Assembly (NCBI GenBank): GCA_964502735.1
Contig: CAZCYD010000001.1
Location: forward strand, 108,260-172,259
Source of the DNA: JACKAN01 sp964502735
Lineage (GTDB): Bacteria > Bdellovibrionota > Bdellovibrionia > Bdellovibrionales > UBA1609
Length of the DNA stretch: 64,000 bases
Direction: 5' to 3'
Under the pieces are notes generated by a model. The model was not told the DNA's origin, ran no database searches, and saw nothing but the letters and a program-made list of their open reading frames with translations. The translations under genes and the position numbers were made by a program. This document shows positions 34,835-44,431 of this stretch, piece after piece. Numbering within the stretch: position 1 is the stretch's first letter; each line of letters starts with the position of its first letter.

Positions 34835-35584
34835 ATGAATTTACCTCAACCGATTCACGAGGGACTTTTTAAGAGGCGCTATAAACGATTTTTTGCCGAT
34901 ATTGAGTTTAAATCCCAAATCATTACCGCGCACGTTCCCAACACAGGAAGTCTAAAATCATGCCTATTTGAAGACTCTCCCTGTTACTTTTCCGAGTCTG
35001 ACGACCCCGAAAGAAAACTCAAGTTTACTCTCCAAAGCCTGAAAACTCCGACTTCATGGGTAGGGGTCAATACCCAAAATGCAAATTCTCTCGCTTGGGA
35101 GCTTTGGCTCTCCCAAAAGTTACCGGCTTGGCAAAAGTTCCAATTTGCAAGAAGAGAGGTCAAAATCTCTAAACACACTCGTTTTGATATCGCTCTTTGG
35201 AATCAACCTGATGATATTGACCCCAAAAAGCCCATACCACTCAGTCTATTTAAAACACACCCGTTTCACTTTGTAGAGGTTAAGAATGTCACTCTGGCTG
35301 AGGGAGAAACAGCTTTATTTCCCGATGCCATTACCGAAAGAGGGCAAAAGCATCTCAGAGAACTCATTCACTTGGTAGATCAAGGCCACAGCTGCGAAAT
35401 GGTTTTTGTAATTCAAAGAACAGACTGTAAAACCTTTTCTCCAGCCAGAAGCATTGACCCTAAATACTCAGTGCTCTTAGAAACAGCCAATAAAAAAGGC
35501 GTAAAGATCTCACCTTACGCCTGCACAATTACGAAATCAAAAATTGAAATTGACTTAAAAAAATCTATTAAATTAATTCTTTGA
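34835..35584 (+). CDS. sfsA: SfsA family DNA/RNA nuclease-like protein
   Basis: 249 residues with the SfsA pattern: an OB-like N-terminal domain (LFKRRYKRFFADIE, TAHVPNTGSL) and a C-terminal nuclease-like domain (FVEVKNVTLAEGETALFPDAITERGQKH). The name comes from sugar fermentation stimulation in E. coli; the exact role is unsettled. The last 12 bp overlap the convergent dsbA-like gene. Divergent lipA starts about 170 bp upstream. Confidence 0.94.
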   Translation: MNLPQPIHEGLFKRRYKRFFADIEFKSQIITAHVPNTGSLKSCLFEDSPCYFSESDDPERKLKFTLQSLKTPTSWVGVNTQNANSLAWELWLSQKLPAWQKFQFARREVKISKHTRFDIALWNQPDDIDPKKPIPLSLFKTHPFHFVEVKNVTLAEGETALFPDAITERGQKHLRELIHLVDQGHSCEMVFVIQRTDCKTFSPARSIDPKYSVLLETANKKGVKISPYACTITKSKIEIDLKKSIKLIL

Positions 35585-36358
35585 TTCTAAATGACGATCA
35601 ATAATTTTCTTGAATTCAGGAAAAGGATAAGCGCCCTTCAAAGAAACTCCATTAATTAAAAAACCTGGAGTTCCACTAAACTCAAATTTTCTAGCCTCTT
35701 CAATATCTGCTGCGACTCTAGACTTCACAACGTCGGAGTTTATGTCCTTTTTAACTCGGGCCAGATTTGCACCCACTTTTGTTGCGGCCTTATCAAGAAA
35801 TTTTTCTCTGTCGGATTTTAACTCTCCTTGATTATCAAAAATCATATCGTGAAACTTCTGCGCCTTTGCATGATCTTGCAAGGCTATGGCCTCAAAATAT
35901 TTAGCGGCAGGTTCTGCCAAGGGGTGAAAGTCCAAAGGTAAATGCTTATAGATCACTCTCACCTTGTCTCCATACTCTTCCAAGACTTTTTTAATGGTAT
36001 TATATCCTCGAACACAGTAAGGACATTCAAAATCAGAATACTCAACTATGGTTACAGGAGCCTTTGCATTGCCAAATATAACCCTTTTTTCGTCTATTGT
36101 CGGTTGTTTTGGATTCTTAAATTCCTCTTCAAACTGAGCTTTTTCTTCAGCCTCACGATCTTTTTGGGCATCCATTTGGGCCTGTTTAGCAGCCTTGTTA
36201 ACCGTATCAATAAAGGCTTTTGGATTTTTCTCTATAGCGTTAAATACAATCTCTGGGTTTTCCTCTATTAGCTTCGTTAACCCTTCTTTTGATGGGGTAC
36301 AACCCAATTGAAAAACTACAACGAACATCAGAACATATGTGGCGTATAAACGTTTCAA
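35573..36358 (-). CDS. DsbA-family thioredoxin-like lipoprotein
   Basis: 261 residues. The N-terminus is a lipoprotein signal (VFQLGC), followed by a charged helical region (about 25-95) and a DsbA/DsbG-type thioredoxin fold with the C-P-Y-C redox site in EYSDFECPYC. The cis-Pro is in FSGTPGFLING. It would act in the periplasm in disulfide formation or isomerisation. Translation probably starts at TTG 36358, eight bases after a GGAG; the frame extends further upstream without a better site. It overlaps sfsA by 12 bp at the 3' end. Confidence 0.88.
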   Translation of the reverse strand: MKRLYATYVLMFVVVFQLGCTPSKEGLTKLIEENPEIVFNAIEKNPKAFIDTVNKAAKQAQMDAQKDREAEEKAQFEEEFKNPKQPTIDEKRVIFGNAKAPVTIVEYSDFECPYCVRGYNTIKKVLEEYGDKVRVIYKHLPLDFHPLAEPAAKYFEAIALQDHAKAQKFHDMIFDNQGELKSDREKFLDKAATKVGANLARVKKDINSDVVKSRVAADIEEARKFEFSGTPGFLINGVSLKGAYPFPEFKKIIDRHLESKN

Positions 36359-36829
36359 GGTGAAATCTCCTTTTAGAATGTGCGACTCAAGCCCCACAAA
36401 AGTGGAATCGCTAGCTCAAACCGAATTAATTTTTTCCATTCTATATACTTAACCCAGATTGATCAATCTTTGAAATTGATCAATCCTTGAATTTTGAATC
36501 CTAATAGATACCCAAATAAATGATAATAACCTAAAACTTAATAAATGGTGGACCTTTGTCCAAAATCAATTAAAATCTACAAGGCTCGCCCTTAATTTGT
36601 GTTTATTCATTCATCAAATTAACTTCCTGGATAATGATATAAAACAGAGATTGGGAATGAGAAATTAGGGATGATGAAAGGTGAGGTCAAAAAAGTTAGA
36701 ACGGGATGCGCCACGGTATGACAAATTCTATTCTAACTTTAACTAAAAATATTTGAGATTAGTAAAGGACCCTCATTTTTAAAGGTGATTGGCCTAAGCT
36801 GAATAAATAGAAAAAATGGAACATTGAAT
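36359..36829. promoter_or_regulatory. Divergent intergenic region between dsbA-like and secreted-protein genes
   Basis: No gene is seen in this ~470-bp stretch. TTGATCAATCTTTGAAA (36459-36475) and TTGATCAATCCTTGAAT (36476-36492) are 17-bp tandem copies, each with TTGATCAA as a palindrome. An inverted repeat with a 10-bp stem pairs 36692-36701 with 36731-36740 around a 29-nt loop. The region must hold both divergent promoters. Confidence 0.6.
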
Positions 36830-37498
36830 ATGAAGAGTAAATTTAGGATTTTCTTTCTAGTTATCGGCTTTTATTTTTTTTGTTTTACTTCGGTGAGTCA
36901 CGCTGAGTTATACAAATACAGCGAGCTTGAAATTAAAAATTACGACGAACTAATTTCAGAAGTTCGAAAAAAAATCGAAGAGGCATCCCGAGCAGATGAA
37001 GAGGCTCGAGTAGAAGCAGACTCAGACACCCTGCATGATACAAGCAAGTCTATTTTTATCCTAAAGGATGCGTTGCGAATGATCTTTTCACGACCTAATA
37101 AGGACAACACTATCGACAAACTATTACCTGAAGTTAGAAATGAGCTAAAATCCTACGAAGCCTATTACGACTCCATCCACGATCTTGCGGTTGAGGCCGT
37201 AAATGGACTTAAACAAAAAATTCCAGTCGTATATAAGTCCACTTATATATTCATTTTAGAAAACTTAATGAGCGAGTTCAGGCCAGAACTCAAAAAAAAT
37301 GAAGAAATAAAAAAACTTTTTATCTACATACGAGATGCAGAGGCCGTAGTTCCCGATGACGTAAGACTGGACAGAAAATTACGAAGCATGTTCAATAGTC
37401 GGAACCCCTCCGATACAGCAAAAAAAATATTAGAAATGGATTTACCTGTAAACGAAAGAAAAGAAAAAAAGGGATTTTGGCAACGTCTATTTGGATAG
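36830..37498 (+). CDS. Exported helical protein, unknown function
   Basis: 222 residues. A signal peptide (FRIFFLVIGFYFFCFTSVSHA) is clear and the cleavage after SHA is plausible. The rest is charged and helical with no recognised domain (KSIFILKDALRMIFSRPNKDN). ATG 36830 is preferred over an in-frame TTG six bases earlier. It overlaps the convergent small membrane protein by 12 bp. Function unknown; periplasmic location is likely. Confidence 0.65.
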   Translation: MKSKFRIFFLVIGFYFFCFTSVSHAELYKYSELEIKNYDELISEVRKKIEEASRADEEARVEADSDTLHDTSKSIFILKDALRMIFSRPNKDNTIDKLLPEVRNELKSYEAYYDSIHDLAVEAVNGLKQKIPVVYKSTYIFILENLMSEFRPELKKNEEIKKLFIYIRDAEAVVPDDVRLDRKLRSMFNSRNPSDTAKKILEMDLPVNERKEKKGFWQRLFG

Positions 37499-38035
37499 AT
37501 CATTTGCAGCTTTTAACTTGAAATTATTCACAAACCTTCTTCCACTAGAACTCTCCGCCTCCAAAACCAATTGATTAAAACCTGGGGAAAGTGAAATATA
37601 ATCAGACAAGAATCTTTCCCCTTTAAGCTGAAAAACTACAGCCTTTGTGCCATTGGATCTATTGATAATTTCAATCTTTGAGAGATTCCCCCCTCCACAC
37701 AACTGCCCTTTTATTTGTAACATTTTAGGGGTACTATTTAAGTCCCAAGATTTATTTTCTCTAAGACAATTTAAATCTAAAGTGGACATACTTAAACTAT
37801 TTGGACTACCACCAGAACCCATTCCATGCTGAATGGAGACGGGTTGCCCAACACTATCCGCGCTATCAGTTGAGGCCGGATAACGAGCATAGTCCTCAGA
37901 ATCCCTTTTTATATTTTGATTTGGCACTGGAATCGAAGAATAAAAGATAGACAAAAATACAACAAGAGTGGAACTTAACGCCAACCCCAATGTTATGACA
38001 AGCAACTTTTTTTCTAATCTTGGCAAACGATCCAT
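37487..38035 (-). CDS. Membrane-anchored protein, unknown function
   Basis: 182 residues with one N-terminal membrane helix (LLVITLGLALSSTLVVFLSIFYS, positions about 11-33) and a soluble remainder of polar and glycine-rich stretches. Two Cys (LNCLREN and QLCGGGN) could pair. The last ~60 residues (AVVFQLKGERFLSDYISLSPGFN) resemble a small beta-sandwich, by look only. No homologue is recognised. It converges on the preceding exported protein with a 12-bp overlap. Confidence 0.6.
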   Translation of the reverse strand: MDRLPRLEKKLLVITLGLALSSTLVVFLSIFYSSIPVPNQNIKRDSEDYARYPASTDSADSVGQPVSIQHGMGSGGSPNSLSMSTLDLNCLRENKSWDLNSTPKMLQIKGQLCGGGNLSKIEIINRSNGTKAVVFQLKGERFLSDYISLSPGFNQLVLEAESSSGRRFVNNFKLKAANDLSK

Positions 38036-38184
38036 CTCTTTGGTTATCGGATCGTCAAATCACTTTTTTTAGAAAATGAGCACATCTACATGTGTTTATC
38101 CAATAAAAATCACGGCACTGCTGAGTCAAACGTGTCAAAAGAGGACATTCAAAATCAATCACTAACATTATTCTACCAGTAGTC

Positions 38185-39114
38185 CTAGTTTGTCCAAGTG
38201 AGGCCCAATAAAAGCTTTCTTTCTCCCTCAAGAGCTTGTTGCTGTAGGTTGAGCACCTCTCTATTTAAATTGCCATTACCCTCACGCGTATCGGCAACTC
38301 CTGTTATAGTGGCGTAAAGGTTATTACCTAAGTAACGCGTCCCAATTAGAGACAAATCTCCATCAACAAATGTGTAGTCTGTTGAAACTGTCACTTGAGA
38401 TGTCAACCCATACCCTATAAAAAGACGAGTCTCATAGACCTCAGTTGGCCCCACCTTGTTGGGGTCCATTTCCATTGTCAAACGCGTTTTCACGTCATAG
38501 GGATTGTCCACATATAAATTCAGAAAGTTACCACTAAAAGAGTAGTTGATTTTAACTTTATACCCCTTTTTAACTTCTAAATCTAAATTGCTAACCCTCT
38601 CCTTTAATTCATAAACTGGGCGAATACTGGGATTAGATTTTATATAATTATCGACGTGATGCTCTGATAGTCTTTTGATCATATAGTTACCAAACGCCTG
38701 ACGTCTTTCTTGATCTTCAACTGGAGTCACCCATACCCCCGGCAAATACTCCTGCTCTGCATGTTGATTTGGGGCATTTAGATTTCTTTGGATATCTGTA
38801 TAACCAAAGGTTTGCTCATAACGCATCTTAAATTCTTTTGTTAAATTTGGAGCAAATATAATTTTATTCAGTGGTTTAACTTCACGGTTCGGTCGAGTCA
38901 CCAATGGAATTTCGTATATACGCGTATATTTTTCCTTAGAAATATCAACTATATAACCATCTCTATGACCATGTAAAACCTCCCCAGCATACAGCTCAGT
39001 TCGAAATATTACAAAAAGAAGAAAAAGCCCTTTCCACATCATAAAGCTCATAAAAGCAAATAAAAAGCCAAACTCATACGCGTAATCAACTGAAAACACA
39101 CGTGTTTTTTTCAC
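38185..39114 (-). CDS. Predicted exported protein, possibly outer-membrane barrel
   Basis: 309 residues. A hydrophobic start (WKGLFLLFVIFRTELYAG) fits a signal peptide; a start at the Met near residue 25 would suit better than the GTG at 39114, but neither has a clear ribosome site. The second half has alternating hydrophobic strands (YKVKINYSFSGNFLNLYVDN, TEVYETRLFIGYGLTSQVTVS, LYATITGVAD), as in a barrel or sheet protein. The product ends in LLLGLTWTN, with strand character to the end. No family is recognised. Confidence 0.55.
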   Translation of the reverse strand: MKKTRVFSVDYAYEFGFLFAFMSFMMWKGLFLLFVIFRTELYAGEVLHGHRDGYIVDISKEKYTRIYEIPLVTRPNREVKPLNKIIFAPNLTKEFKMRYEQTFGYTDIQRNLNAPNQHAEQEYLPGVWVTPVEDQERRQAFGNYMIKRLSEHHVDNYIKSNPSIRPVYELKERVSNLDLEVKKGYKVKINYSFSGNFLNLYVDNPYDVKTRLTMEMDPNKVGPTEVYETRLFIGYGLTSQVTVSTDYTFVDGDLSLIGTRYLGNNLYATITGVADTREGNGNLNREVLNLQQQALEGERKLLLGLTWTN

Positions 39115-39232
39115 TCCACAGCAAAATCCACTAAATCACAACTGAACTCAAACAGATTCGACGATATCTGAAAATAGTGATTAAAAATCAAAGAGTTAGA
39201 CTATTTAAAAACCCACGTTGAACAGACGAAAA

Positions 39233-39889
39233 ATGTCATATATGTTGAGGCCCATGAAATCAATCGAACTTAGAAGCCGATCCGATCTCCATATTAGCCG
39301 TAAAGTGTGGCACTGCGCAGGAGTGTTACTTATGGCTTTTATCTATCAAAATGTAGTTCACTCCACGGCCATACAGATCATGGCGCTTTCAACATCCCTA
39401 TTTGTTATTGTTGATTTACTAAGACAGCAGGCACCAAGCCTAAATCATCACATCGTAAGATTGATGGCTTCCATCATGAGGGACAGTGAAAGAAATCAAT
39501 TGGCAGGTACAACTTATTTATTACTGGGTGTTCTTATTATTATGCTCATTTTTCCCAAGCCTGTTGTTGTTTTGACTCTTGTACTACTTGCCGTGGCCGA
39601 TCCTGTTGCCAGCTATATTGGAATCAAGTATGGCAAAGACAAAATTTGGAGAAAAAAATCTCTCCAAGGCAGCCTTGCTGCATTTGTTGTTTGCGCCTGG
39701 ATATCTGGCTTGTACTTCTACTTCACAAATGCCATGGTAGAAAGATTGGTAATAGTGAGCCTTCTGACGGGATTGGTTGGCAGCCTTGCCGAATTGATAC
39801 CTATCGGCAATATTGATGACAATCTCACCTTTCCTCTAATATGCTCAGTAGGTGTCTGGGGAATTTACTATCTGTTTGCTGGAGTTTGA
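39233..39889 (+). CDS. Diacylglycerol/polyprenol kinase family membrane protein
   Basis: About 218 residues with several membrane helices. The family (eukaryotic dolichol kinase and Dgk1-like) is recognised from RKVWHCAGVLLM, VADPVASYIGIKYGK, KKSLQGSLAAFV and NIDDNLTFPL. Such enzymes use CTP to phosphorylate a polyprenol or diacylglycerol; the substrate is not known here. It precedes the phosphatidylserine synthase gene, supporting a role in lipid synthesis. Start choice is uncertain among closely spaced ATGs; 39233 is listed. Confidence 0.82.
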   Translation: MSYMLRPMKSIELRSRSDLHISRKVWHCAGVLLMAFIYQNVVHSTAIQIMALSTSLFVIVDLLRQQAPSLNHHIVRLMASIMRDSERNQLAGTTYLLLGVLIIMLIFPKPVVVLTLVLLAVADPVASYIGIKYGKDKIWRKKSLQGSLAAFVVCAWISGLYFYFTNAMVERLVIVSLLTGLVGSLAELIPIGNIDDNLTFPLICSVGVWGIYYLFAGV

Positions 39890-39951
39890 CATTGCTACCA
39901 TCAGATCTACCATCGGGTTTACCATCAGAAAACGAAAGAGACCTTGATTAT

Positions 39952-40809
39952 ATGGCCAAAAAAAAACGACTTCGAAAGCTCAGCTCAAGTACGCGGCTGC
40001 TTAAAGAAAAACTTCACCTCAACATTTATGTTCTTCCCAACCTCCTAACAACAGCCAATATGTTCTGTGGATTCTTTGCGATTATATACTCTATAAAAGG
40101 CAATTTTGCTGTTGCCTCTTATGCAATTGTGGCTGCTGCGGTGTTTGATTTGTTAGATGGGCGAGTCGCGCGAATGACAAATGCAACAAGCCAGTTCGGG
40201 GCTGAGTATGATTCTTTAAGTGATATCGTCAGCTTTGGAATGGCTCCCGGTCTACTCTTATTTCTATGGTCACTTCAACCCTTTGGAAGGCTGGGCTGGT
40301 TAGCCGCTTTTTTCTATGTGGCTTGCGGAGGGTTGCGTTTGGCACGCTTTAATGTCCAAAAAACTGTTGTCAACTCTGGCTACTTTCAGGGCCTACCTAT
40401 ACCCATGGCAGCGGGTATTGTCGCAAGCTCAGTCTTAGCCTTTAACGAGCTCGGACTCGATGCTGAAAAGAGTTGGGGACTTCTAGCTATGACTTTTCTG
40501 TTAGGATTCACTATGGTTAGTAACTTTAACTACAGATCGTTTAAAGACATTGATTTAAGAGAGAGACTCCCCTTTCGCTATTTAGTTGTGGGGGTTTTCC
40601 TTTTTGCAATTATCGCGCTCCACCCCGAAGTTATGCTCTTTGTTTTATTTTTATCCTACGCCCTACTTGGAGCCGTTTTTGGAATTTTTAAAATTGGCGT
40701 TGTCAATAAAAAGAGGCTTGTAGAGGGGCCTCACCACGACCCCGACTCTGACGAAGGTGAGTTGTATATTGAAGAGGACTGGGACAACGAAACTCCCAAT
40801 GCACACTAA
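39952..40809 (+). CDS. pssA: CDP-diacylglycerol-serine O-phosphatidyltransferase
   Basis: 285 residues. DGRVARMTNATSQFGAEYDSLSD is the CDP-alcohol phosphotransferase signature (D-G-x2-A-R-x8-G-x3-D-x3-D), in a protein with about eight helices; the N-terminal NLLTTANMFCGFFAI is typical of PssA. It makes phosphatidylserine from CDP-diacylglycerol and serine, in the inner membrane. ATG 39952 is chosen because the conserved part starts after it; the open frame extends ~110 bp upstream and overlaps the kinase gene. The acidic C-terminal tail (last ~25) is lineage-specific by look. Confidence 0.92.
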   Translation: MAKKKRLRKLSSSTRLLKEKLHLNIYVLPNLLTTANMFCGFFAIIYSIKGNFAVASYAIVAAAVFDLLDGRVARMTNATSQFGAEYDSLSDIVSFGMAPGLLLFLWSLQPFGRLGWLAAFFYVACGGLRLARFNVQKTVVNSGYFQGLPIPMAAGIVASSVLAFNELGLDAEKSWGLLAMTFLLGFTMVSNFNYRSFKDIDLRERLPFRYLVVGVFLFAIIALHPEVMLFVLFLSYALLGAVFGIFKIGVVNKKRLVEGPHHDPDSDEGELYIEEDWDNETPNAH

Positions 40810-40862
40810 AAATATTTTAAACATTTTGTAAATAAATCTTTTTGAGCTTAGAGGTACATATA

Positions 40863-41882
40863 ATGAAAATAAATATCGGAGTTGTTGGTGCAACCGGTGC
40901 TGTTGGCGAAGCCTTCCTAAAGCTTCTGCAAGAGCGCAACTTTCCGGTCGGCAATTTAAAACTGTTTGCCAGTGAAAATAGCAAGGGTCTGAACATTTTA
41001 TTTAATGGAGTTAATTATCCCTGCGAAGTCTTATCTGAAAATTGCTTTGAAGGCCTTGACTTGGTTTTCTTTTCTTCTGGAGATGATATAAGCAAAACTT
41101 GGGCCCCTAGGGCCGTTCAGCAAGGTGCCTTTGCAGTAGACAATTCTGCGGCATTCAGAATGAGCCCTGAACACAAGTTAATTGTTCCTGAAATCAATGG
41201 GCACCTGCTAAATTCCAATGGACCAAAAGAAGTTATTGCCAATCCCAATTGTTCCACTATTCAGTTGGTGGTGGCTCTAGCCCCGTTGCATCAGCAGTTC
41301 GAACTCGCTGATGTCAAAGTTGCAACCTATCAATCCGTCAGCGGTGCAGGCAAAGAAGGTCGTGAAGAACTGCTTTCTCAAACTCAAGAGTTTCTATCTG
41401 GCACTCAAAGCTCTTCTAAGCCCAAAGTTTTCGCCCATACCATAGCTTTTAATTGCATCCCTCAGATTGGCTCTTTTAATGACTCGGGATTCTCTAGTGA
41501 AGAAATGAAAATTATGTATGAGACAAGAAAAATTCTTAACTTACCTGATCTCCCAGTGTCCGCATTTACAGTGAGAGTTCCCTCTCTCAACTGTCACAGC
41601 GAAGCTGTTTGGGTAAAACTTAAAAAAACTTTCCAAGAAAATGAAGTTCAATCCTGCCTAGAAAATTTTGACGGACTTCATTATATTCCTCACAATCAGG
41701 ACTCTAATTATCCCACTCAAATTTCGGCAGATCAAAAACATCCCGTTTTTGTTGGCAGAGTTCATCGAGACCATTTTGACCCTCAAACTTTACTTATGTG
41801 GGTTGTTGCGGACAACCTCTATAAAGGGGCTGCCCTCAATGGCCTGCAGATAGCTGAAAAGCTCTACAAAATTAATAGCTGA
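40863..41882 (+). CDS. asd: Aspartate-semialdehyde dehydrogenase
   Basis: 339 residues. GVVGATGAVGEAFL is the NADP-binding turn, ANPNCSTIQL contains the catalytic Cys, and SGAGKEGREEL with IPQIG are conserved. The enzyme makes aspartate semialdehyde for lysine, threonine, methionine and diaminopimelate. ATG 40863 (with GAGG nearby) is chosen over an upstream in-frame TTG at 40842. A 14-bp imperfect tandem repeat follows at 41895-41922. Confidence 0.95.
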   Translation: MKINIGVVGATGAVGEAFLKLLQERNFPVGNLKLFASENSKGLNILFNGVNYPCEVLSENCFEGLDLVFFSSGDDISKTWAPRAVQQGAFAVDNSAAFRMSPEHKLIVPEINGHLLNSNGPKEVIANPNCSTIQLVVALAPLHQQFELADVKVATYQSVSGAGKEGREELLSQTQEFLSGTQSSSKPKVFAHTIAFNCIPQIGSFNDSGFSSEEMKIMYETRKILNLPDLPVSAFTVRVPSLNCHSEAVWVKLKKTFQENEVQSCLENFDGLHYIPHNQDSNYPTQISADQKHPVFVGRVHRDHFDPQTLLMWVVADNLYKGAALNGLQIAEKLYKINS

Positions 41883-42096
41883 GAGCGCATCTATCAATCG
41901 CAATAATGCAATCACAATAACGCCGAACAAAAAAGCGATTTAATCAGCTAAACCCCAGATCAACTGGCTCAAAGTCATGTTCTGGCGACAGCGATAGTCT
42001 ATTTAAAAAAACTTTGTGGATGGACTGCAAAATGCCACTTCCCCAGATACATTAACTTGCCCTTTTCATGTAGCCTTAATAACATATAAGAACTGT

Positions 42097-44301
42097 ATGA
42101 AATTTTGGCTTCTTATATTTTTTCTCTTTCCTCAAATATCTCTAGCTGCAGCGGTAGTCATGAATGTTACTGGCGCTTCTGTATTTGTGAATATCACAAC
42201 TAATCTGGAAACCAATATTATTGTTCCGCCTGAAATTTTCGGAGGGCTCGGAGGACCCAACTGTTCCTCACAAGTGAGCAACACTGAAACCTGCAATAGC
42301 TGTGCTGAAAACACCTTGGCCGTTTGTAATCCTAAAAGAGTTTATCCCAGCTTAAAATTAAGAATAGAATTTATTGATCAAGCTAGAGCTGGCCGCACAC
42401 TTGTTACGAAAGCCACTCAACTCAATGAAATTATCCCAATGGTCGATTCTGATAGCTCTGGTAACAGAATTGTGCCCGCTGGCGGTACTCACATTGCCGT
42501 TATAACTTGGGGGACTCTATGCGATCGACTTAATAACGGAAACTCTGACTGTACAAACTCTTTTAATCAAAGAATCCGCGTCGGAGTTTCTGACAATGGG
42601 ACAGACTTTGTAGGTACAACTCAAGATATAAATATTCGGCTAATAAATCCTTCAGAGGCCATAGACACCGTAGCCAACTGCGACACTGCAACAAGAGGGA
42701 TCTGCAATTTCTTTGCTTACCCGGGAGACAGAAAAGTCTTCCTTGAAGATATTCTGCACAACTATGACAACTTCCCCAGTGATTCTAATGTCAGATTTAA
42801 GTTTTTTCGCATTATCTACTCGACTGAGAGCTTCAACAAGAACGTTCTTAATCCAAGAAGAGCTCTAGATACGGGAAACTATGCTGATATTTCAATCTTA
42901 GACAGCGATGGAGGAAGGGTTCCTGATTTAGGCGACAACTCTGTTAGCGGATTAGCCAATGACAATCTCTATTATTTTCGAGGAATGGTTGTCGACGAGG
43001 CCGATAATATCATGGATATCACTGCTGATTCTGCTTATCTGGATCATCCGGATTGCCCCAATAATCTCACCGACCCTCCAGAGAGTCTAGAAAAGGAATT
43101 TCTGTGTCCGCTGACTGCCAGGCCTGGTGCCGTCGTTGGCCTTTTAACTGAGGATCTAAACTGTTTTATTTCTACGGTGGCCTTTGGCTCTAGCTTTCAT
43201 CCAATGGTTCAAGACTTCCGAAAGTTCAGAAATCGCTTTCTTCTACACAATAGTGCCGGTCAAAAACTGATTCGAGCTTACTACAAATATGGCTCTCAAA
43301 TCTCTCAAGTTATTGCAAAAAATGAACTGGCAAAAGGCTTCGCCAGGCTGACTCTCTACCCTATATGGGCGTTTGCTAAACTCAGTCTGAAAATGGGCTT
43401 AGCTTCTGGTTTTTTTGTGTTGGCAATCTTAATATCTCTCGGCTTCTTCACCGGTTTCTACCTCAAAAAAAAATCAGAGAAAGCTCATTTGCATAAAATC
43501 CTCTCTTTATTTTTTGTAATTGCGTCACTCATTCCTCCGTCCGCATTTGGTCAAGATATCCAAGAACCTGTTCAAAGAAACACTCTTCCTTCAAGTAAAT
43601 ACGACAACACAACCAATAGAGAAATAAAGGTTCGACACCCTCTTGCGGAGAAAGGTTTAACACGTATAACTTCGGACAAAGAGTATCTCTACGAAACTGT
43701 TGAGTCTCCTATGAAACACAGCATGGGCATAAAATTTGGCATATTTGACCCCATAAATTTAAAAAATGGTCAAGGTACAAACTTTGCCTCAATCTACAAC
43801 AGGTCCAACTCTCCCATGATCCTCATCGATTATGAATGGAAGTGGAAACCTTTTCTGGGAGAGGTCAACTGGCAGGTAGGCACAGGGCTCTATTTCACTC
43901 AAGGCAATGGCGTCTTTAAAAACAACCCGGGCATTCCCGCCAGAGAGAAGTTTACTTTTCTAGCCATCCCAATTACAGCAAATTTTATTTTTAAATTAAA
44001 ACTCTCTGAACGTCAGTGGATAGTCCCATTTGGTGGTGCAGGGCTTGGAATCATGGGTTTTAGTGAAATCCGAGATGACTTTGCCGGCCCCAAATTTGGA
44101 GCTACGGCTATTGCCCCTGTCTTTGTTGGGGGAGCTCTGTCTGTCAATGCCCTTGCCCCTGAAACTGGGCGCACCCTAGATAGAGAGTACGGAATTAATC
44201 GTACATTAATTGCCGTTGAACTTCGACAATTTTTAGCTGTAACAAATAAATTCGATTTCTCTGGCGACATCATCAATGCGGGCCTAATGATTGAATACTA
44301 G
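42097..44301 (+). CDS. CFI-box domain protein fused to a barrel-like domain with an internal signal-like segment
   Basis: About 734 residues from ATG 42097, whose first residues form a signal peptide (FWLLIFFLFPQISLAA). Residues up to ~350 are an exported Cys-rich region. CFISTVAFGSSFHPMVQDF begins the CFI-box C-terminal sorting domain (about 356-410), recognised by its FRNRFLL and YYKYGSQ stretches. A membrane helix follows (about 433-455). In most members the protein ends there; here it continues with a second hydrophobic segment ending IPPSAFGQD (about 470-489), like a signal peptide, then a ~240-residue beta-rich domain (GIKFGIFDP, WQVGTGLYFTQG, FGGAGLGIMGF). It looks like two genes fused in frame. 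The frame is open throughout. Confidence 0.78.
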   Translation: MKFWLLIFFLFPQISLAAAVVMNVTGASVFVNITTNLETNIIVPPEIFGGLGGPNCSSQVSNTETCNSCAENTLAVCNPKRVYPSLKLRIEFIDQARAGRTLVTKATQLNEIIPMVDSDSSGNRIVPAGGTHIAVITWGTLCDRLNNGNSDCTNSFNQRIRVGVSDNGTDFVGTTQDINIRLINPSEAIDTVANCDTATRGICNFFAYPGDRKVFLEDILHNYDNFPSDSNVRFKFFRIIYSTESFNKNVLNPRRALDTGNYADISILDSDGGRVPDLGDNSVSGLANDNLYYFRGMVVDEADNIMDITADSAYLDHPDCPNNLTDPPESLEKEFLCPLTARPGAVVGLLTEDLNCFISTVAFGSSFHPMVQDFRKFRNRFLLHNSAGQKLIRAYYKYGSQISQVIAKNELAKGFARLTLYPIWAFAKLSLKMGLASGFFVLAILISLGFFTGFYLKKKSEKAHLHKILSLFFVIASLIPPSAFGQDIQEPVQRNTLPSSKYDNTTNREIKVRHPLAEKGLTRITSDKEYLYETVESPMKHSMGIKFGIFDPINLKNGQGTNFASIYNRSNSPMILIDYEWKWKPFLGEVNWQVGTGLYFTQGNGVFKNNPGIPAREKFTFLAIPITANFIFKLKLSERQWIVPFGGAGLGIMGFSEIRDDFAGPKFGATAIAPVFVGGALSVNALAPETGRTLDREYGINRTLIAVELRQFLAVTNKFDFSGDIINAGLMIEY

Positions 44302-44388
44302 ATGTAAGGCTTGCTCATTTTCGGGCTTAGTGGTTAAAAAGCTTACTTATTAGAAAACTTTATGCTTAAAAATTAATTTAATAAATAC

Positions 44389-44420
44389 GATGTTAAATAC
44401 TTAAGATGTTAAATATTAAA
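44389..44420. repeat. Two-copy 16-bp imperfect tandem repeat upstream of truA
   Basis: GATGTTAAATACTTAA (44389-44404) is followed by GATGTTAAATATTAAA (44405-44420), two mismatches. It ends 11 bases before the ATG of truA. Confidence 0.75.
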
Positions 44421-44431
44421 TACTAAACTTT

